Source of the DNA: Reichenbachiella ulvae
GTDB lineage: Bacteria > Bacteroidota > Bacteroidia > Cytophagales > Cyclobacteriaceae
Reading direction: 5' to 3'
DNA: 64,000 nt
Assembly (NCBI RefSeq): GCF_025833875.1
Contig: NZ_JAOYOD010000001.1
Location: forward strand, 1,364,001 to 1,428,000
Below the pieces are notes generated by a model. It searched no databases. It worked only from the letters and a program-made list of their open reading frames with translations, and was not told where the DNA came from. This document shows, piece by piece, positions 46,731 to 55,052 of the stretch. Each line of letters starts with the position of its first letter. The stretch's first letter is position 1. Made by a program: the position numbers and the translations under genes.

Positions 46731-47699
46731 TTAATCAGGAACCTTACCCGTTTCATCTAAGATACCCTCCATCTTGAGATGGGTAATTACAGGCACACTA
46801 TCCATTCTTACCAGTGTCACATGATCGAAAGCCATGGAATCCTTGGGTTGATAGCCGCCAGTAGTCCCAAGCATGATGTAATCCCGCTCGTTTCGGATGC
46901 GATGAGACATGGTATGCAAATGACCATTGATGACGGTATATGGGCGAGTAGCCAATAACTCTTCCAATTGCCCTAACCCTTTGTTTCCCTCACGCTTCCA
47001 GAGCGGCTTATGCATGAGCACAAAAGTCCAGCGCACATCAGAATTTGCAATCAGTACTTCTTTGAAATAATCTATCTGCTCCTGCCTCATACCACCTGCT
47101 TCGCTTTCTATCATTTGAGCGTATGCCGTATCCTCAAATTCACCTTCTACCTCTCCTCTGATCACTTTCATAGCCTCGGCCCTTGCAGCATCGATTTCCA
47201 TCATGCGATCATCCTCAAAATCCTCCGAGTCGAGCATGAGAAAGAGTACATTTTCGTACTTGAAGTAATAATACCTCGGCCCAAACCTGTCAGCCCAAAA
47301 GTCTCTCATGACCAGATTGGTCAGGTCGTGATTGCCTCCCAGGTGAAAAAAGGGCATGTTGAGCTGAGCTGTTCGTGCCTCAAAAGAATCCCACTCCTGA
47401 TTCAAAATCGTCGAATCATGAGAACCTCCTTCTATTAGATCTCCTACGCTTAGTACAAAGGTAGGATCAAGTCGGTTGAGCTGGCGAACTGCCGTACTAT
47501 ATACTCCAGGTCTTTCTCCTCCCGCTAAGTCCGCAATGATCGCAAAGGTGAAATAATCCTCTTCTAATTCGAAGGCAGAACTGGTCCAGGGAGTTGGGCC
47601 TTCTGATATATCATGTACGAATTCTGGCTGTGACTTTTTCTCAGTTTGGCATGACCAGAGCAATAGGCTAATTAAAAAGAATTGAAGTGCTTTTTTCAT
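46731..47699 (-). CDS. Calcineurin-like metallophosphoesterase lipoprotein
   Basis: A 322-residue exported protein. I start at the ATG at 47699 (MKKALQFFLISLLLWSC, Cys17 lipidated); the frame continues 20 residues upstream without a leader. Metal motifs: IADLAGG (first Asp), SVGDLIEGG, GGNHDLT, LMHKPLW and NGHLHTMSH. This is the metallophos fold, acting on phosphomono- or diesters or pyrophosphates. It lies 150 bp downstream of the propeller lipoprotein gene, separated by a hairpin, so coexpression is possible but not certain. A role in phosphate scavenging is an inference from this pairing. Confidence 0.85.
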   Translation of the reverse strand: MKKALQFFLISLLLWSCQTEKKSQPEFVHDISEGPTPWTSSAFELEEDYFTFAIIADLAGGERPGVYSTAVRQLNRLDPTFVLSVGDLIEGGSHDSTILNQEWDSFEARTAQLNMPFFHLGGNHDLTNLVMRDFWADRFGPRYYYFKYENVLFLMLDSEDFEDDRMMEIDAARAEAMKVIRGEVEGEFEDTAYAQMIESEAGGMRQEQIDYFKEVLIANSDVRWTFVLMHKPLWKREGNKGLGQLEELLATRPYTVINGHLHTMSHRIRNERDYIMLGTTGGYQPKDSMAFDHVTLVRMDSVPVITHLKMEGILDETGKVPD

Positions 47700-47780
47700 G
47701 AATCTTGGGCTATGAAATTTTGAGTCAAAGATATAAAACCTAAGACCATGGTCAGCCATATTCCTATCCTGAGCTTATAT

Positions 47781-47827
47781 AAAAAAGGCTGCCTCATTCC
47801 TTAATTAAATCAAGGAAGGGCAGCCTT
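47781..47827 (-). terminator. Intrinsic terminator of the propeller lipoprotein gene
   Basis: Stem AAGGCTGCC at 47785-47793 and GGCAGCCTT at 47819-47827 around an AT-rich loop that itself can pair further; leftward it is followed by a run of T (A run at 47781-47786). It lies about 20 bp past the stop at 47849. Confidence 0.8.
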
Positions 47828-47848
47828 AGCTTCGATCAAATGTTCTAA

Positions 47849-49432
47849 TTATTCTACGATCGTATCAGGGCTAAAGGCCCATATCGTTCCATCGTCTTCA
47901 CAAGAAACGACCAAAACACTTTTGCCAGTGGGGCTGTCCTGAGCGGATATAAACACCAATCCCTCTGGCGCATCTCCAGTAGGTAGTATGGATAGGAAAA
48001 GCGGTGCTGCTGGATTAGACACATCGTATACCGCGACTGCATCTACTCTTTCCAAACCAACAAATGCGATGGTTTTGCCATTAACCTCTCCTACTACGAC
48101 ACCTTCTGGCTCCACACCTTTGTCGTCACTACGGCCATCATCGTAAAGTCCGGCCATCACAACTTGTCTTTCCATTTCGTCACCACTATCAGCGATCAGG
48201 TTGCCATTGGCATCCCAGATAGAGAAGGATCGAGCTCCATAGGTATAGAGCGATTCGTACAATCCATCGCCATCTACATCCCCTTCGGTCCACATGGCCT
48301 TCCATCTTCCAAAATTCTCTTCCAACAAGATGTTTGCGGCATCCGGAAAAGCTGCCAAGTTCAGGTCATACTTTTTGATTCTTTGTTCGTCGGTATAGAC
48401 TATGCATCCATCATCCTCATCATAATCTCCACCCTTGGTGTTGCATGTTGCCTCGTCATCATCAGAAATGTACTCACGACCGTCTCCTTCATTGGCAGTG
48501 ATTAAGTATTGCACACCATTTACTACGAAAGCTGCCATGCCATCAGGCATATACACGCCATAGATATTCTCTGGGACTGAACGAAACTCCACCTTTCCGT
48601 CTTCGTTGCTTGGATCTACCAGTACATTCGATCCTGCATAGTCCTTCAACCCCAATCCTTTTAGATCAGAAACAGTTTTAGTCTCCAGATCAATTATGGC
48701 CAAACCATTGTTTTCCTGAAGCGCTACATAAGCAGTTTTCGAATCCTGCGATACTGCGATGTATTCTGGTTCTACATCGTGTGCTAAATCAGCATTCGGA
48801 CCTGACACTCTGAATCCTTCTGCTGCCAAGGCCGCTTCCTGATCATTGAAAGAAGTAAAGTCCAATGTAACGGAACTGAAATCCGAAACGGTCACGATCG
48901 TTACCGATCCTTTAGGATCGATTGAATAGTCATCATTTGGTTCTCCTTCATTCGCAGAAAGAATATATTTAGCATTTGGGGAGAAAGTGACCATGTCCGG
49001 CAAGGCACCCGCCTCGATCACCTGAGCTTCTGACAAGTCAGAAAGATTAAACACCACAATTTTACCCTTATCCGTTTTTTCATCCGCCTCTATGGCTGCT
49101 GCCAGGTAGTCCCCACCAACAGCAACACTATTGACACCAGCACCGTAAGCCGTAATACTAATACTCTGGATCACCTGCATATGGGCTGGATCAGAAAAAT
49201 CAATCACATCGATTTTGCTTTCATCCGCATTGTTAACAACAAAGAGTTGCTGAGTGGAAGGGTCATAGGCCGATATTTCAGCGGCCCCTTCACCACCTAT
49301 AGTGATATGGGATATTTCGTCAAAGGTGGATGCATCTTCGTTCGGTGCTTTGAATCCATCTTCTTCGTTACAGGCAGTACATAGCAACAGGCCAAGTGCC
49401 CAGGTCATTATGAATTTGTAAGGTTTGTTCAT
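47849..49432 (-). CDS. Choice-of-anchor I family beta-propeller lipoprotein (phosphatase/phytase-like group)
   Basis: A 527-residue exported lipoprotein (LLLCTAC, Cys21). The body shows regular beta-propeller blades: EISAYDPSTQQLFVVNNADES, DYLAAAIEADEKTDKGKIVVFNL, MVTFSPNAKYILSANEGEPNDDY, VEPEYIAVSQDSKTAYVAL and KTIAFVGLERVDAVAVYD. The SANEGEPNDDYSIDPKGS segment is characteristic of the choice-of-anchor I group, often found near alkaline phosphatases. No CTD sorting tail is present. Its upstream region (49433-49942) carries unusual structured DNA. The substrate is unknown, and a phosphate-related role is suggested only by the neighbouring phosphoesterase. Confidence 0.8.
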   Translation of the reverse strand: MNKPYKFIMTWALGLLLCTACNEEDGFKAPNEDASTFDEISHITIGGEGAAEISAYDPSTQQLFVVNNADESKIDVIDFSDPAHMQVIQSISITAYGAGVNSVAVGGDYLAAAIEADEKTDKGKIVVFNLSDLSEAQVIEAGALPDMVTFSPNAKYILSANEGEPNDDYSIDPKGSVTIVTVSDFSSVTLDFTSFNDQEAALAAEGFRVSGPNADLAHDVEPEYIAVSQDSKTAYVALQENNGLAIIDLETKTVSDLKGLGLKDYAGSNVLVDPSNEDGKVEFRSVPENIYGVYMPDGMAAFVVNGVQYLITANEGDGREYISDDDEATCNTKGGDYDEDDGCIVYTDEQRIKKYDLNLAAFPDAANILLEENFGRWKAMWTEGDVDGDGLYESLYTYGARSFSIWDANGNLIADSGDEMERQVVMAGLYDDGRSDDKGVEPEGVVVGEVNGKTIAFVGLERVDAVAVYDVSNPAAPLFLSILPTGDAPEGLVFISAQDSPTGKSVLVVSCEDDGTIWAFSPDTIVE

Positions 49433-49474
49433 TGATAGTTTTTGATTTATTAATTGAAATCGTAAAACTATCTG

Positions 49475-49552
49475 TGAGCCATTGCCTGATTGTTAAGGTC
49501 AGTTTACCAAACAAAAAGGAAATCGAATGGCTCATATCAAGCCCTTAACAAT
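49475..49552. promoter_or_regulatory. Two interleaved perfect inverted repeats (pseudoknot topology)
   Basis: TGAGCCATT (49475-49483) pairs with AATGGCTCA (49526-49534), and ATTGTTAAGG (49489-49498) pairs with CCTTAACAAT (49543-49552). The order A-B-A'-B' cannot form two independent hairpins but fits an H-type pseudoknot with loops of 5, 27 and 8 nt, or paired binding sites in opposite orientation. It lies 43-120 bp upstream of the propeller lipoprotein start, in its probable leader. Confidence 0.55.
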
Positions 49553-49627
49553 TGATTAATTCGGGAATTGGTAAAACCAGCAATCTTCTGATCCAATAAA
49601 GATGACCATAACGTAATTGAATTATTC

Positions 49628-49882
49628 ATTATGAACACTTTGTTATACATGATAAACTATTCCTTATACAGTATAAACACTTTCTTAGTCTATATAAATC
49701 CTTCATTCTTAAAAATGAAGACTTAGTTCTTCATGATACATATCTAGTGATACCGTATGAATATCTAATTTTAGAAAATATAGACTTATTGATAGAAAAT
49801 GAATGGTTTCTTATTGCGAATCAACATCTACTGATCCAGTATAAACGCTCTCTTATAAAGAATGAACATTTGCTAAACAGAA
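49628..49882. repeat. Degenerate tandem array with exact 21-bp period (12 units)
   Basis: Cores of the form ATRAAC begin at 49631, 49652, 49673, 49694, 49715, 49736, 49757, 49778, 49799, 49820, 49841 and 49862: every step is exactly 21 bp, two turns of B-DNA. A, T, A and T at unit positions 1, 2, 5 and 13 are the same in all twelve units; T10 is kept in 11 and T16 in 10. Other positions vary freely. A thirteenth core at 49882 is one base early. Several units form a near palindrome (TTATAC-x-GTATAA) across the joint. No frame is open through it on either strand. It lies between the 3' end of the pseudouridine synthase gene and the leader of the propeller lipoprotein gene. The rest of the 49433-49942 gap outside this array and the inverted repeats holds nothing I can assign. 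Confidence 0.85.
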
Positions 49883-49942
49883 TCAAAAGCTACTAAGGCC
49901 TTAATGGTCTATAACTCTTCCATGTTCAATAACCTACGGGAC

Positions 49943-51628
49943 TTAAAATTCGGGATCTACCTGAAAAGTCATTCCCTGATTGGTTCGAGGATGTATAAAG
50001 GTCAATCTCTCTGCATGTAGGTGCAACCTACGGTCCTTTTGCCCATAGAGATCATCTCCTACGATGGGCGCATTTAACCCATCTGGATGTGCTGCATGCA
50101 CGCGTAGTTGATGGGTACGACCTGTGATAGGGTAGAAAAACACTTTGGTTCGCCCTTCCTTTCTTTCGACCACTTCCCATCGGGTGTGAGCAGGTTTGCC
50201 ATGATCGTAACATACCAGCTGCCTGGGTCTATCTTCCAGATCCACTCGCAATGGGAGCTTAATTTCTCCAGCTTCTTCACTCAGCTCCCCTTCCAGCCAT
50301 GCCACATAGCGTTTGCGGATGGATTTAGTTAAGAATTGATCCTGAAGCACCTTATGTGTGTCTTTGTTCTTCGCAATCAGCATCAATCCCGATGTAGCAC
50401 GGTCCAGCCTATGCACCATCAAGGGACCTGTGGCTTCAGGGTATTGCTTAGCCATTCGATCATACACCGAATCCATGTTGTTTTTACCGGGAACAGAAAG
50501 GAATTCCTCGGGCTTGTTGATCACCAGCAGATCTTCGTCTTCGTAAACGATACCCAAATGCTTATCTGAGGTTGAGATAGATTGCATCGGACTAGCTGCC
50601 ACATCCAGTCCCACCAACATATGAGAAAGAATCGGTTCGCATTTGCCTTTACATGAGGGATAGAAAAAACCATGCTTTCTGATTTCAGACTTGGGTGACT
50701 GCCCCCACCAAAACTCCGCCATTGCCAGAGGCTCATAGTCTTGCAAATAGGCATATTGAAGCAATTTGGGCAGGGAACACTCTCCCGCACCAGATGGCGG
50801 CACTCCCAGGCTGGTTTCCTTAAAGATATCCAGGAGGTCTCGGTTCTCCCCTTTTCTATTCAGAAACTGATACTGTTCAAAAATCTCTCGTTGCAAGCGA
50901 TTCGACCTTTCACGACTCTTCTTTTTAAGCGCCTTAATTTGGCCTTCTATTTCACTTAACTCATGTTCCTTCTCATCCCTGACTTTTTTCCAATGACGTT
51001 TGAGGTCCTTCCACTCAAAGTGCAATCGACTACTCTCATCATTCAGCTGTTTTTCTAAAAGCGCGAATTCCTCGGAATTCAAACCAGTCTTGCCTTCCTC
51101 TCTTCGGATCTTTCTTTCCTCCTTGGCCTTTTTCAGTTCCGCTTTTTTATTTCCTAATTGGAGCTCAGATTCATCGAGGCATTCTTGAAAAGCTTTTATT
51201 GCCTCTTGGTATTGCTTTGAGGCTTCCAGGTCGAAGCGTTCTTGATTGATCGCCATGATTTCTTTTTCACCCTTTCGGTAAAAGCTATCAACCGCCAAAA
51301 TATCAGATACTGGAGGCACAAAACCGGGATGATGGCTTTCTCCCGCGAGCTTCCCGCTAAAAGCAGATAAAAAACCCACCTCACCTTCTGGATTCCTCAC
51401 CAGCAAAACCCCAAACATCTTGCCCACATTTGGTCCTTCTACAAAACCATTGAGACCAAAATCGTGTTCCCAATCCGTCTGAGAGCTGAGATGCTCCTGC
51501 AGCTGATGGGCAGCTATGAGACACAAGGGGTGCGGCTCATAATAAAAGGGATAGGTGAACTGCTCTGGCAATGAATGACCAGATATATCCTCTTTGAAAT
51601 AAGTAAAACAAGAATCCTTTTGCTTCAT
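49943..51628 (-). CDS. RluA-family pseudouridine synthase with long N-terminal extension
   Basis: A 561-residue RNA pseudouridine synthase. The C-terminal 200 residues are the catalytic domain, with HRLDRATSGLML (catalytic Asp), VYEDEDLLVINKPEEFLSVPG at its start and TGRTHQLRVHAAH near the end. The first 350 residues are unlike RluA proteins of E. coli: residues about 40-130 contain a small globular part (VGKMFGVLLVRNPEGEVGFLSAFSG) and 140-260 a charged coiled coil (ELGNKKAELKKAKEERKIRREEGK). Such long forms are known in Bacteroidota. The RNA target cannot be read. It ends at the 510-bp structured gap. Confidence 0.88.
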   Translation of the reverse strand: MKQKDSCFTYFKEDISGHSLPEQFTYPFYYEPHPLCLIAAHQLQEHLSSQTDWEHDFGLNGFVEGPNVGKMFGVLLVRNPEGEVGFLSAFSGKLAGESHHPGFVPPVSDILAVDSFYRKGEKEIMAINQERFDLEASKQYQEAIKAFQECLDESELQLGNKKAELKKAKEERKIRREEGKTGLNSEEFALLEKQLNDESSRLHFEWKDLKRHWKKVRDEKEHELSEIEGQIKALKKKSRERSNRLQREIFEQYQFLNRKGENRDLLDIFKETSLGVPPSGAGECSLPKLLQYAYLQDYEPLAMAEFWWGQSPKSEIRKHGFFYPSCKGKCEPILSHMLVGLDVAASPMQSISTSDKHLGIVYEDEDLLVINKPEEFLSVPGKNNMDSVYDRMAKQYPEATGPLMVHRLDRATSGLMLIAKNKDTHKVLQDQFLTKSIRKRYVAWLEGELSEEAGEIKLPLRVDLEDRPRQLVCYDHGKPAHTRWEVVERKEGRTKVFFYPITGRTHQLRVHAAHPDGLNAPIVGDDLYGQKDRRLHLHAERLTFIHPRTNQGMTFQVDPEF

Positions 51629-51674
51629 AAAAGCGCAAAGCTAATGCTTTCATTAGCCCTTGCTGCGCTGGGAC

Positions 51675-51710
51675 AACAAAAAAGGTGAGACAATTGCTCG
51701 CCTCACCTTT
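51675..51710 (-). terminator. Intrinsic terminator of the lipoprotein gene
   Basis: Stem AAAGGTGAG at 51681-51689 and CTCACCTTT at 51702-51710, loop 12 nt, followed leftward by a T run (A run at 51678-51683). It lies about 20 bp past the stop at 51732. Confidence 0.8.
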
Positions 51711-51731
51711 ACTATATCAACTCAAAAATCT

Positions 51732-52766
51732 TTATACTCCTTCAAGCTCTAAAATGATCGCCTCGATTTCATCCAGAGTTGGCTGCAACAAGTCTACCAA
51801 AGACTCAGAACTATCATCTGCATAAACCACAAATACATCTAGATCTCCATCTGTAGTAAACACGATCTCCAGATCTCCAACAAAATCACCATCATGATAG
51901 AGCTTCATATCGATATAATCATTGACGTTATCGTCTGCTGCGGCTTCCATACCTGCCACATCAATGCTTCCTTTTACTTTCATTTTACCATAGCCGACAC
52001 TTCCTTCGATGAAATTCGGGAATTCTTTCATCTCTGATTTGAAATCTACGCCTACATTGAAATGTGCGATTGACTCATCTCCTCTGGTAATTTCGAAAGC
52101 GATGCTAGAAGACTTAGCCTGACTGTCATCCACATCTAGAGAATAATGGAAAGGCTTCACAAATAGGTCCAATGTGATCTTATTAGGATCTTCTGCGCCA
52201 GCGGCATAGGCTGCATTGAGGTTCAAGGATGCCATCAACTCCCCGTCTAGCTTCAACTCAGCTTCCAGTTCGAGAACCACATCCCCGGATTCAACTAAAT
52301 TGTAGATAAACAAACTTGCGTTGTTGGTTTGTGAACCTTCTGATGGGAACCTGAATTCTACATAATCCACATCCGTTGATGTCAATTTAAAATCCTGCAA
52401 TTCAACATCCCACTCATAGACTCCTTTGGCTTCCTCAAAGGTCGGGTCAGTCTCTTTCAGTCTGCTGTTAACAGAGAATTTTTGACCAATGCTTCTCGCA
52501 TTTTGGAGGTATTCCTTAGCGTTTATCTCTCCTTCACCAGCACTGAACTGAAGAATATTTTGTGAATAGAAGAAATCTGTCATATCCAATAGAGCCATAG
52601 CCCCTTCAGACTCCACCATATCGATCACATCTGATTCTATGTCGCTGGTAGTTTCAGAAATAGCCACTCTGGCTTCCTCCTGCGAAAGCTCTTTGACCTT
52701 ATCTTCTTCCTGACAAGCGCTAAACATCAATGCAACTGCTGATAGAGATAAAATTATCTTTTTCAT
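51732..52766 (-). CDS. Hypothetical lipoprotein
   Basis: A 344-residue protein; I start at the ATG at 52766 because it gives the leader MKKIILSLSAVALMFSAC (Cys18). The mature chain starts acidic (QEEDKVKELSQEEARVAI), then shows long beta-sheet-like alternation (DGELMASLNLNAAYAAGAEDP, HYSLDVDDSQAKSSSIAFEI) and an acidic C-terminal helix (LLQPTLDEIEAIILELEGV). No family is recognised. It is monocistronic, with a terminator downstream, and divergent from fbaA. An outer-membrane-attached role is all that can be said. Confidence 0.75.
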   Translation of the reverse strand: MKKIILSLSAVALMFSACQEEDKVKELSQEEARVAISETTSDIESDVIDMVESEGAMALLDMTDFFYSQNILQFSAGEGEINAKEYLQNARSIGQKFSVNSRLKETDPTFEEAKGVYEWDVELQDFKLTSTDVDYVEFRFPSEGSQTNNASLFIYNLVESGDVVLELEAELKLDGELMASLNLNAAYAAGAEDPNKITLDLFVKPFHYSLDVDDSQAKSSSIAFEITRGDESIAHFNVGVDFKSEMKEFPNFIEGSVGYGKMKVKGSIDVAGMEAAADDNVNDYIDMKLYHDGDFVGDLEIVFTTDGDLDVFVVYADDSSESLVDLLQPTLDEIEAIILELEGV

Positions 52767-52942
52767 GTCGAGTAATTTTTTTATTTTGGTTTTGGTTAAC
52801 TGGCTTTCCATAGCCGTGATTATTCAATATCTATACTAACCGTGAAAGTATTCAGATATTGCCTTACAATCATTAATATATCTACAGACAAATCCATATA
52901 TTTGCCAGCCTTAACCCATATTAATTCACAAACAATTCTAAT

Positions 52943-54007
52943 ATGAAATTTAAGCCAGGGGTACTTACAGGAGATGAAGTTACCGAATTATTAAACTACG
53001 CAAATGAGAACCAATTTGCACTTCCTGCTGCTAACGTAATCGGCAGTAGCTCAATCAATGCAGTATTGGAAACCGCTAGAGATCTAGAATCTCCAGTGAT
53101 GGTTCAGTTCTCTAATGGAGGTGCGGCCTTCAACGCGGGAAAAGGATTGTCTAACGATGGCCAAAAGGCAGCAATCGCAGGTGCTGTAGCAGGTGCTCAC
53201 CACGTGCACATGATGGCTGAAGCATACGGTGTGACTGTGATTTTGAACACAGATCACTGTGCTAAGAAATTATTGCCTTGGATTGACGGTATGTTGGATG
53301 CAGGTGAGAAGTTCTACGAGCAGCACGGAAAGTCACTTTTCAGCTCTCACATGATCGATCTTTCTGAAGAGCCAATCGAAGAAAACATTGAAACTTGTAA
53401 AAAATACCTCGAGAGAATGTCTAAAATGGGCATGACTCTAGAAATCGAATTGGGTATTACAGGTGGTGAAGAAGATGGTGTTGACAATTCTGACGTAGAT
53501 GAGTCTAAACTTTATACACAACCAGAAGAAGTAGCTTACGCTTACGAAGAATTAGGCAAAGTGAGTGATAAATTCACTATCGCTGCTGCTTTCGGTAATG
53601 TACACGGTGTTTACAAGCCAGGTAATGTGAAGTTGACTCCAAAAATCTTGAAAAACTCTCAGGATTATATCCAGGAGAAATACAAAACAGGTCACAACCC
53701 TGTAAACTTCGTATTCCACGGTGGATCAGGTTCTACTACTGAAGAGATCAGAGAAGCGATCTCTTATGGAGCTGTAAAGATGAACATCGATACAGACCTA
53801 CAGTGGGCATACTGGGATGGTATCCGTAGATACTACGAAAACAAAAAAGACTACTTGCAAGGACAAATCGGTAACCCAGAAGGTGTAGATGCTCCTAACA
53901 AGAAAGTGTATGATCCAAGAGTTTGGACCAGAGCTGCAGAGCAATCTTTCGTTAGTAGATTGAAATCAGCATTCGAAGATTTGAACAACGTAGGAACTAA
54001 CAAATAA
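52943..54007 (+). CDS. fbaA: Class II fructose-bisphosphate aldolase
   Basis: A 354-residue zinc aldolase of glycolysis and gluconeogenesis, cleaving fructose 1,6-bisphosphate. Zinc and catalytic residues: NTDHCAKKLLPWID (Asp and His), LEIELGITGGEEDGVDN (Glu), GNVHGVYKPGN (His), FHGGSGST (His and phosphate loop) and NIDTDLQWAYW. Type A length. Codon usage is strongly biased toward preferred codons compared with neighbours, as expected for a highly expressed gene. A strong terminator follows. Preceded by a divergent lipoprotein. Confidence 0.97.
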   Translation: MKFKPGVLTGDEVTELLNYANENQFALPAANVIGSSSINAVLETARDLESPVMVQFSNGGAAFNAGKGLSNDGQKAAIAGAVAGAHHVHMMAEAYGVTVILNTDHCAKKLLPWIDGMLDAGEKFYEQHGKSLFSSHMIDLSEEPIEENIETCKKYLERMSKMGMTLEIELGITGGEEDGVDNSDVDESKLYTQPEEVAYAYEELGKVSDKFTIAAAFGNVHGVYKPGNVKLTPKILKNSQDYIQEKYKTGHNPVNFVFHGGSGSTTEEIREAISYGAVKMNIDTDLQWAYWDGIRRYYENKKDYLQGQIGNPEGVDAPNKKVYDPRVWTRAAEQSFVSRLKSAFEDLNNVGTNK

Positions 54008-54030
54008 TTCCTCAGTCAAATAAGATACAG

Positions 54031-54057
54031 AAGGGACTCCAATGAGTCCCTTTTTTT
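54031..54057 (+). terminator. Intrinsic terminator after fbaA
   Basis: Stem AAGGGACTC at 54031-54039 and GAGTCCCTT at 54044-54052 with a 4-nt loop, followed by a run of T to 54057. It is about 23 bp past the fbaA stop. Confidence 0.92.
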
Positions 54058-54158
54058 ATGTCCTGATTTGTGGATAAAAGTCCTCTTCCCTCCTTTCGGA
54101 ACAAGCGATTTTTGACTAACATTGGAAACAAATAACAGACCCAAAACAATTCGACAAA

Positions 54159-55049
54159 ATGAAAAATATTTCTGTAATAGGCGCTGGAACGATGGGCAAT
54201 GGAATCGCTCATGTATTCGCCCAAAACGGCTTTCAGGTTCAATTGATTGATATTTCAGAAAAGGCATTAGAACGAGGACTTGCCACAATAGAAAAGAATC
54301 TGGACCGTCAATTGGCAAAGGAAAAAATCACCGAAGAAACAAAAAAGCACACCCTGACTAATATCGAAACCGTTACGGACTTGAGCAAGGGAGTCGCAGA
54401 GGCCGACCTGGTGGTTGAAGCAGCTACAGAAAATGAAAAAATCAAATTGGATTTGTTCAAACAAATCGATCAGGCTGCACCTAACCATGCGATCCTCGCA
54501 TCCAACACCTCATCGATCTCGATTACGAAAATAGCAGCGGCAACACACAGAGCTGAAAAAGTAATCGGTATGCATTTTATGAATCCTGTTCCGATCATGC
54601 AATTGATCGAGGTGATCAGAGGCTACTCTACTGATGACGAAACCACCAAGGCGATCATGTCGCTATCAAAGAATCTCGGAAAAATACCTGTTGAGGTAAA
54701 TGACTATCCAGGATTCGTGGCTAACCGAATATTGATGCCGATGATCAATGAGGCGATCATCACACTGCACGAAGGAGTCGCTGGCGTGCAGGAAATTGAC
54801 ACAGTAATGAAACTAGGAATGGCACATCCAATGGGTCCATTGCAGTTGGCAGATTTTATCGGTCTGGATGTCTGCCTGTCCATCATGAATGTGCTATACG
54901 AAGGGTTAGGAAACCCAAAATATGCCCCTTGCCCCTTGCTGGTCAACATGGTGACCGCAGGTGTACACGGTGCAAAAACAGGAGAAGGTTTTTATCAATA
55001 CACCAAAGGATCCAAAGAACTGATTGTATCCAATAGATTCACTAAATAA
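54159..55049 (+). CDS. 3-hydroxybutyryl-CoA dehydrogenase
   Basis: A 296-residue NAD(P)-dependent dehydrogenase for 3-hydroxyacyl-CoA, in short-chain fatty-acid or butanoate metabolism. The Rossmann start is VIGAGTMGNGIAHVFAQNGF; the catalytic His is in GMHFMNPVPIMQLIE, with SNTSSISI and the C-terminal domain NRILMPMINEAI and GLDVCLSIMNVLYEG. Length matches single-domain HBD enzymes, not the fused FadB. The next gene starts 3 bp after its stop, so the pair may be cotranscribed, though the nuclease has no metabolic link. Confidence 0.93.
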   Translation: MKNISVIGAGTMGNGIAHVFAQNGFQVQLIDISEKALERGLATIEKNLDRQLAKEKITEETKKHTLTNIETVTDLSKGVAEADLVVEAATENEKIKLDLFKQIDQAAPNHAILASNTSSISITKIAAATHRAEKVIGMHFMNPVPIMQLIEVIRGYSTDDETTKAIMSLSKNLGKIPVEVNDYPGFVANRILMPMINEAIITLHEGVAGVQEIDTVMKLGMAHPMGPLQLADFIGLDVCLSIMNVLYEGLGNPKYAPCPLLVNMVTAGVHGAKTGEGFYQYTKGSKELIVSNRFTK

Positions 55050-55052
55050 CGA

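Noticed and set aside
49628..49882. The 21-bp array as a CRISPR array
   Set aside because: Units are degenerate with no repeat/spacer alternation, the period is far too short, and no cas gene is in the window.
49631..49890. The 21-bp array as a heptad-coding (7-codon) gene or pseudogene
   Set aside because: In-frame stops (for example TAG at 49724) break the forward frame, and the other frames on both strands are also interrupted. The conserved bases fall at positions that make no consistent codon sense.
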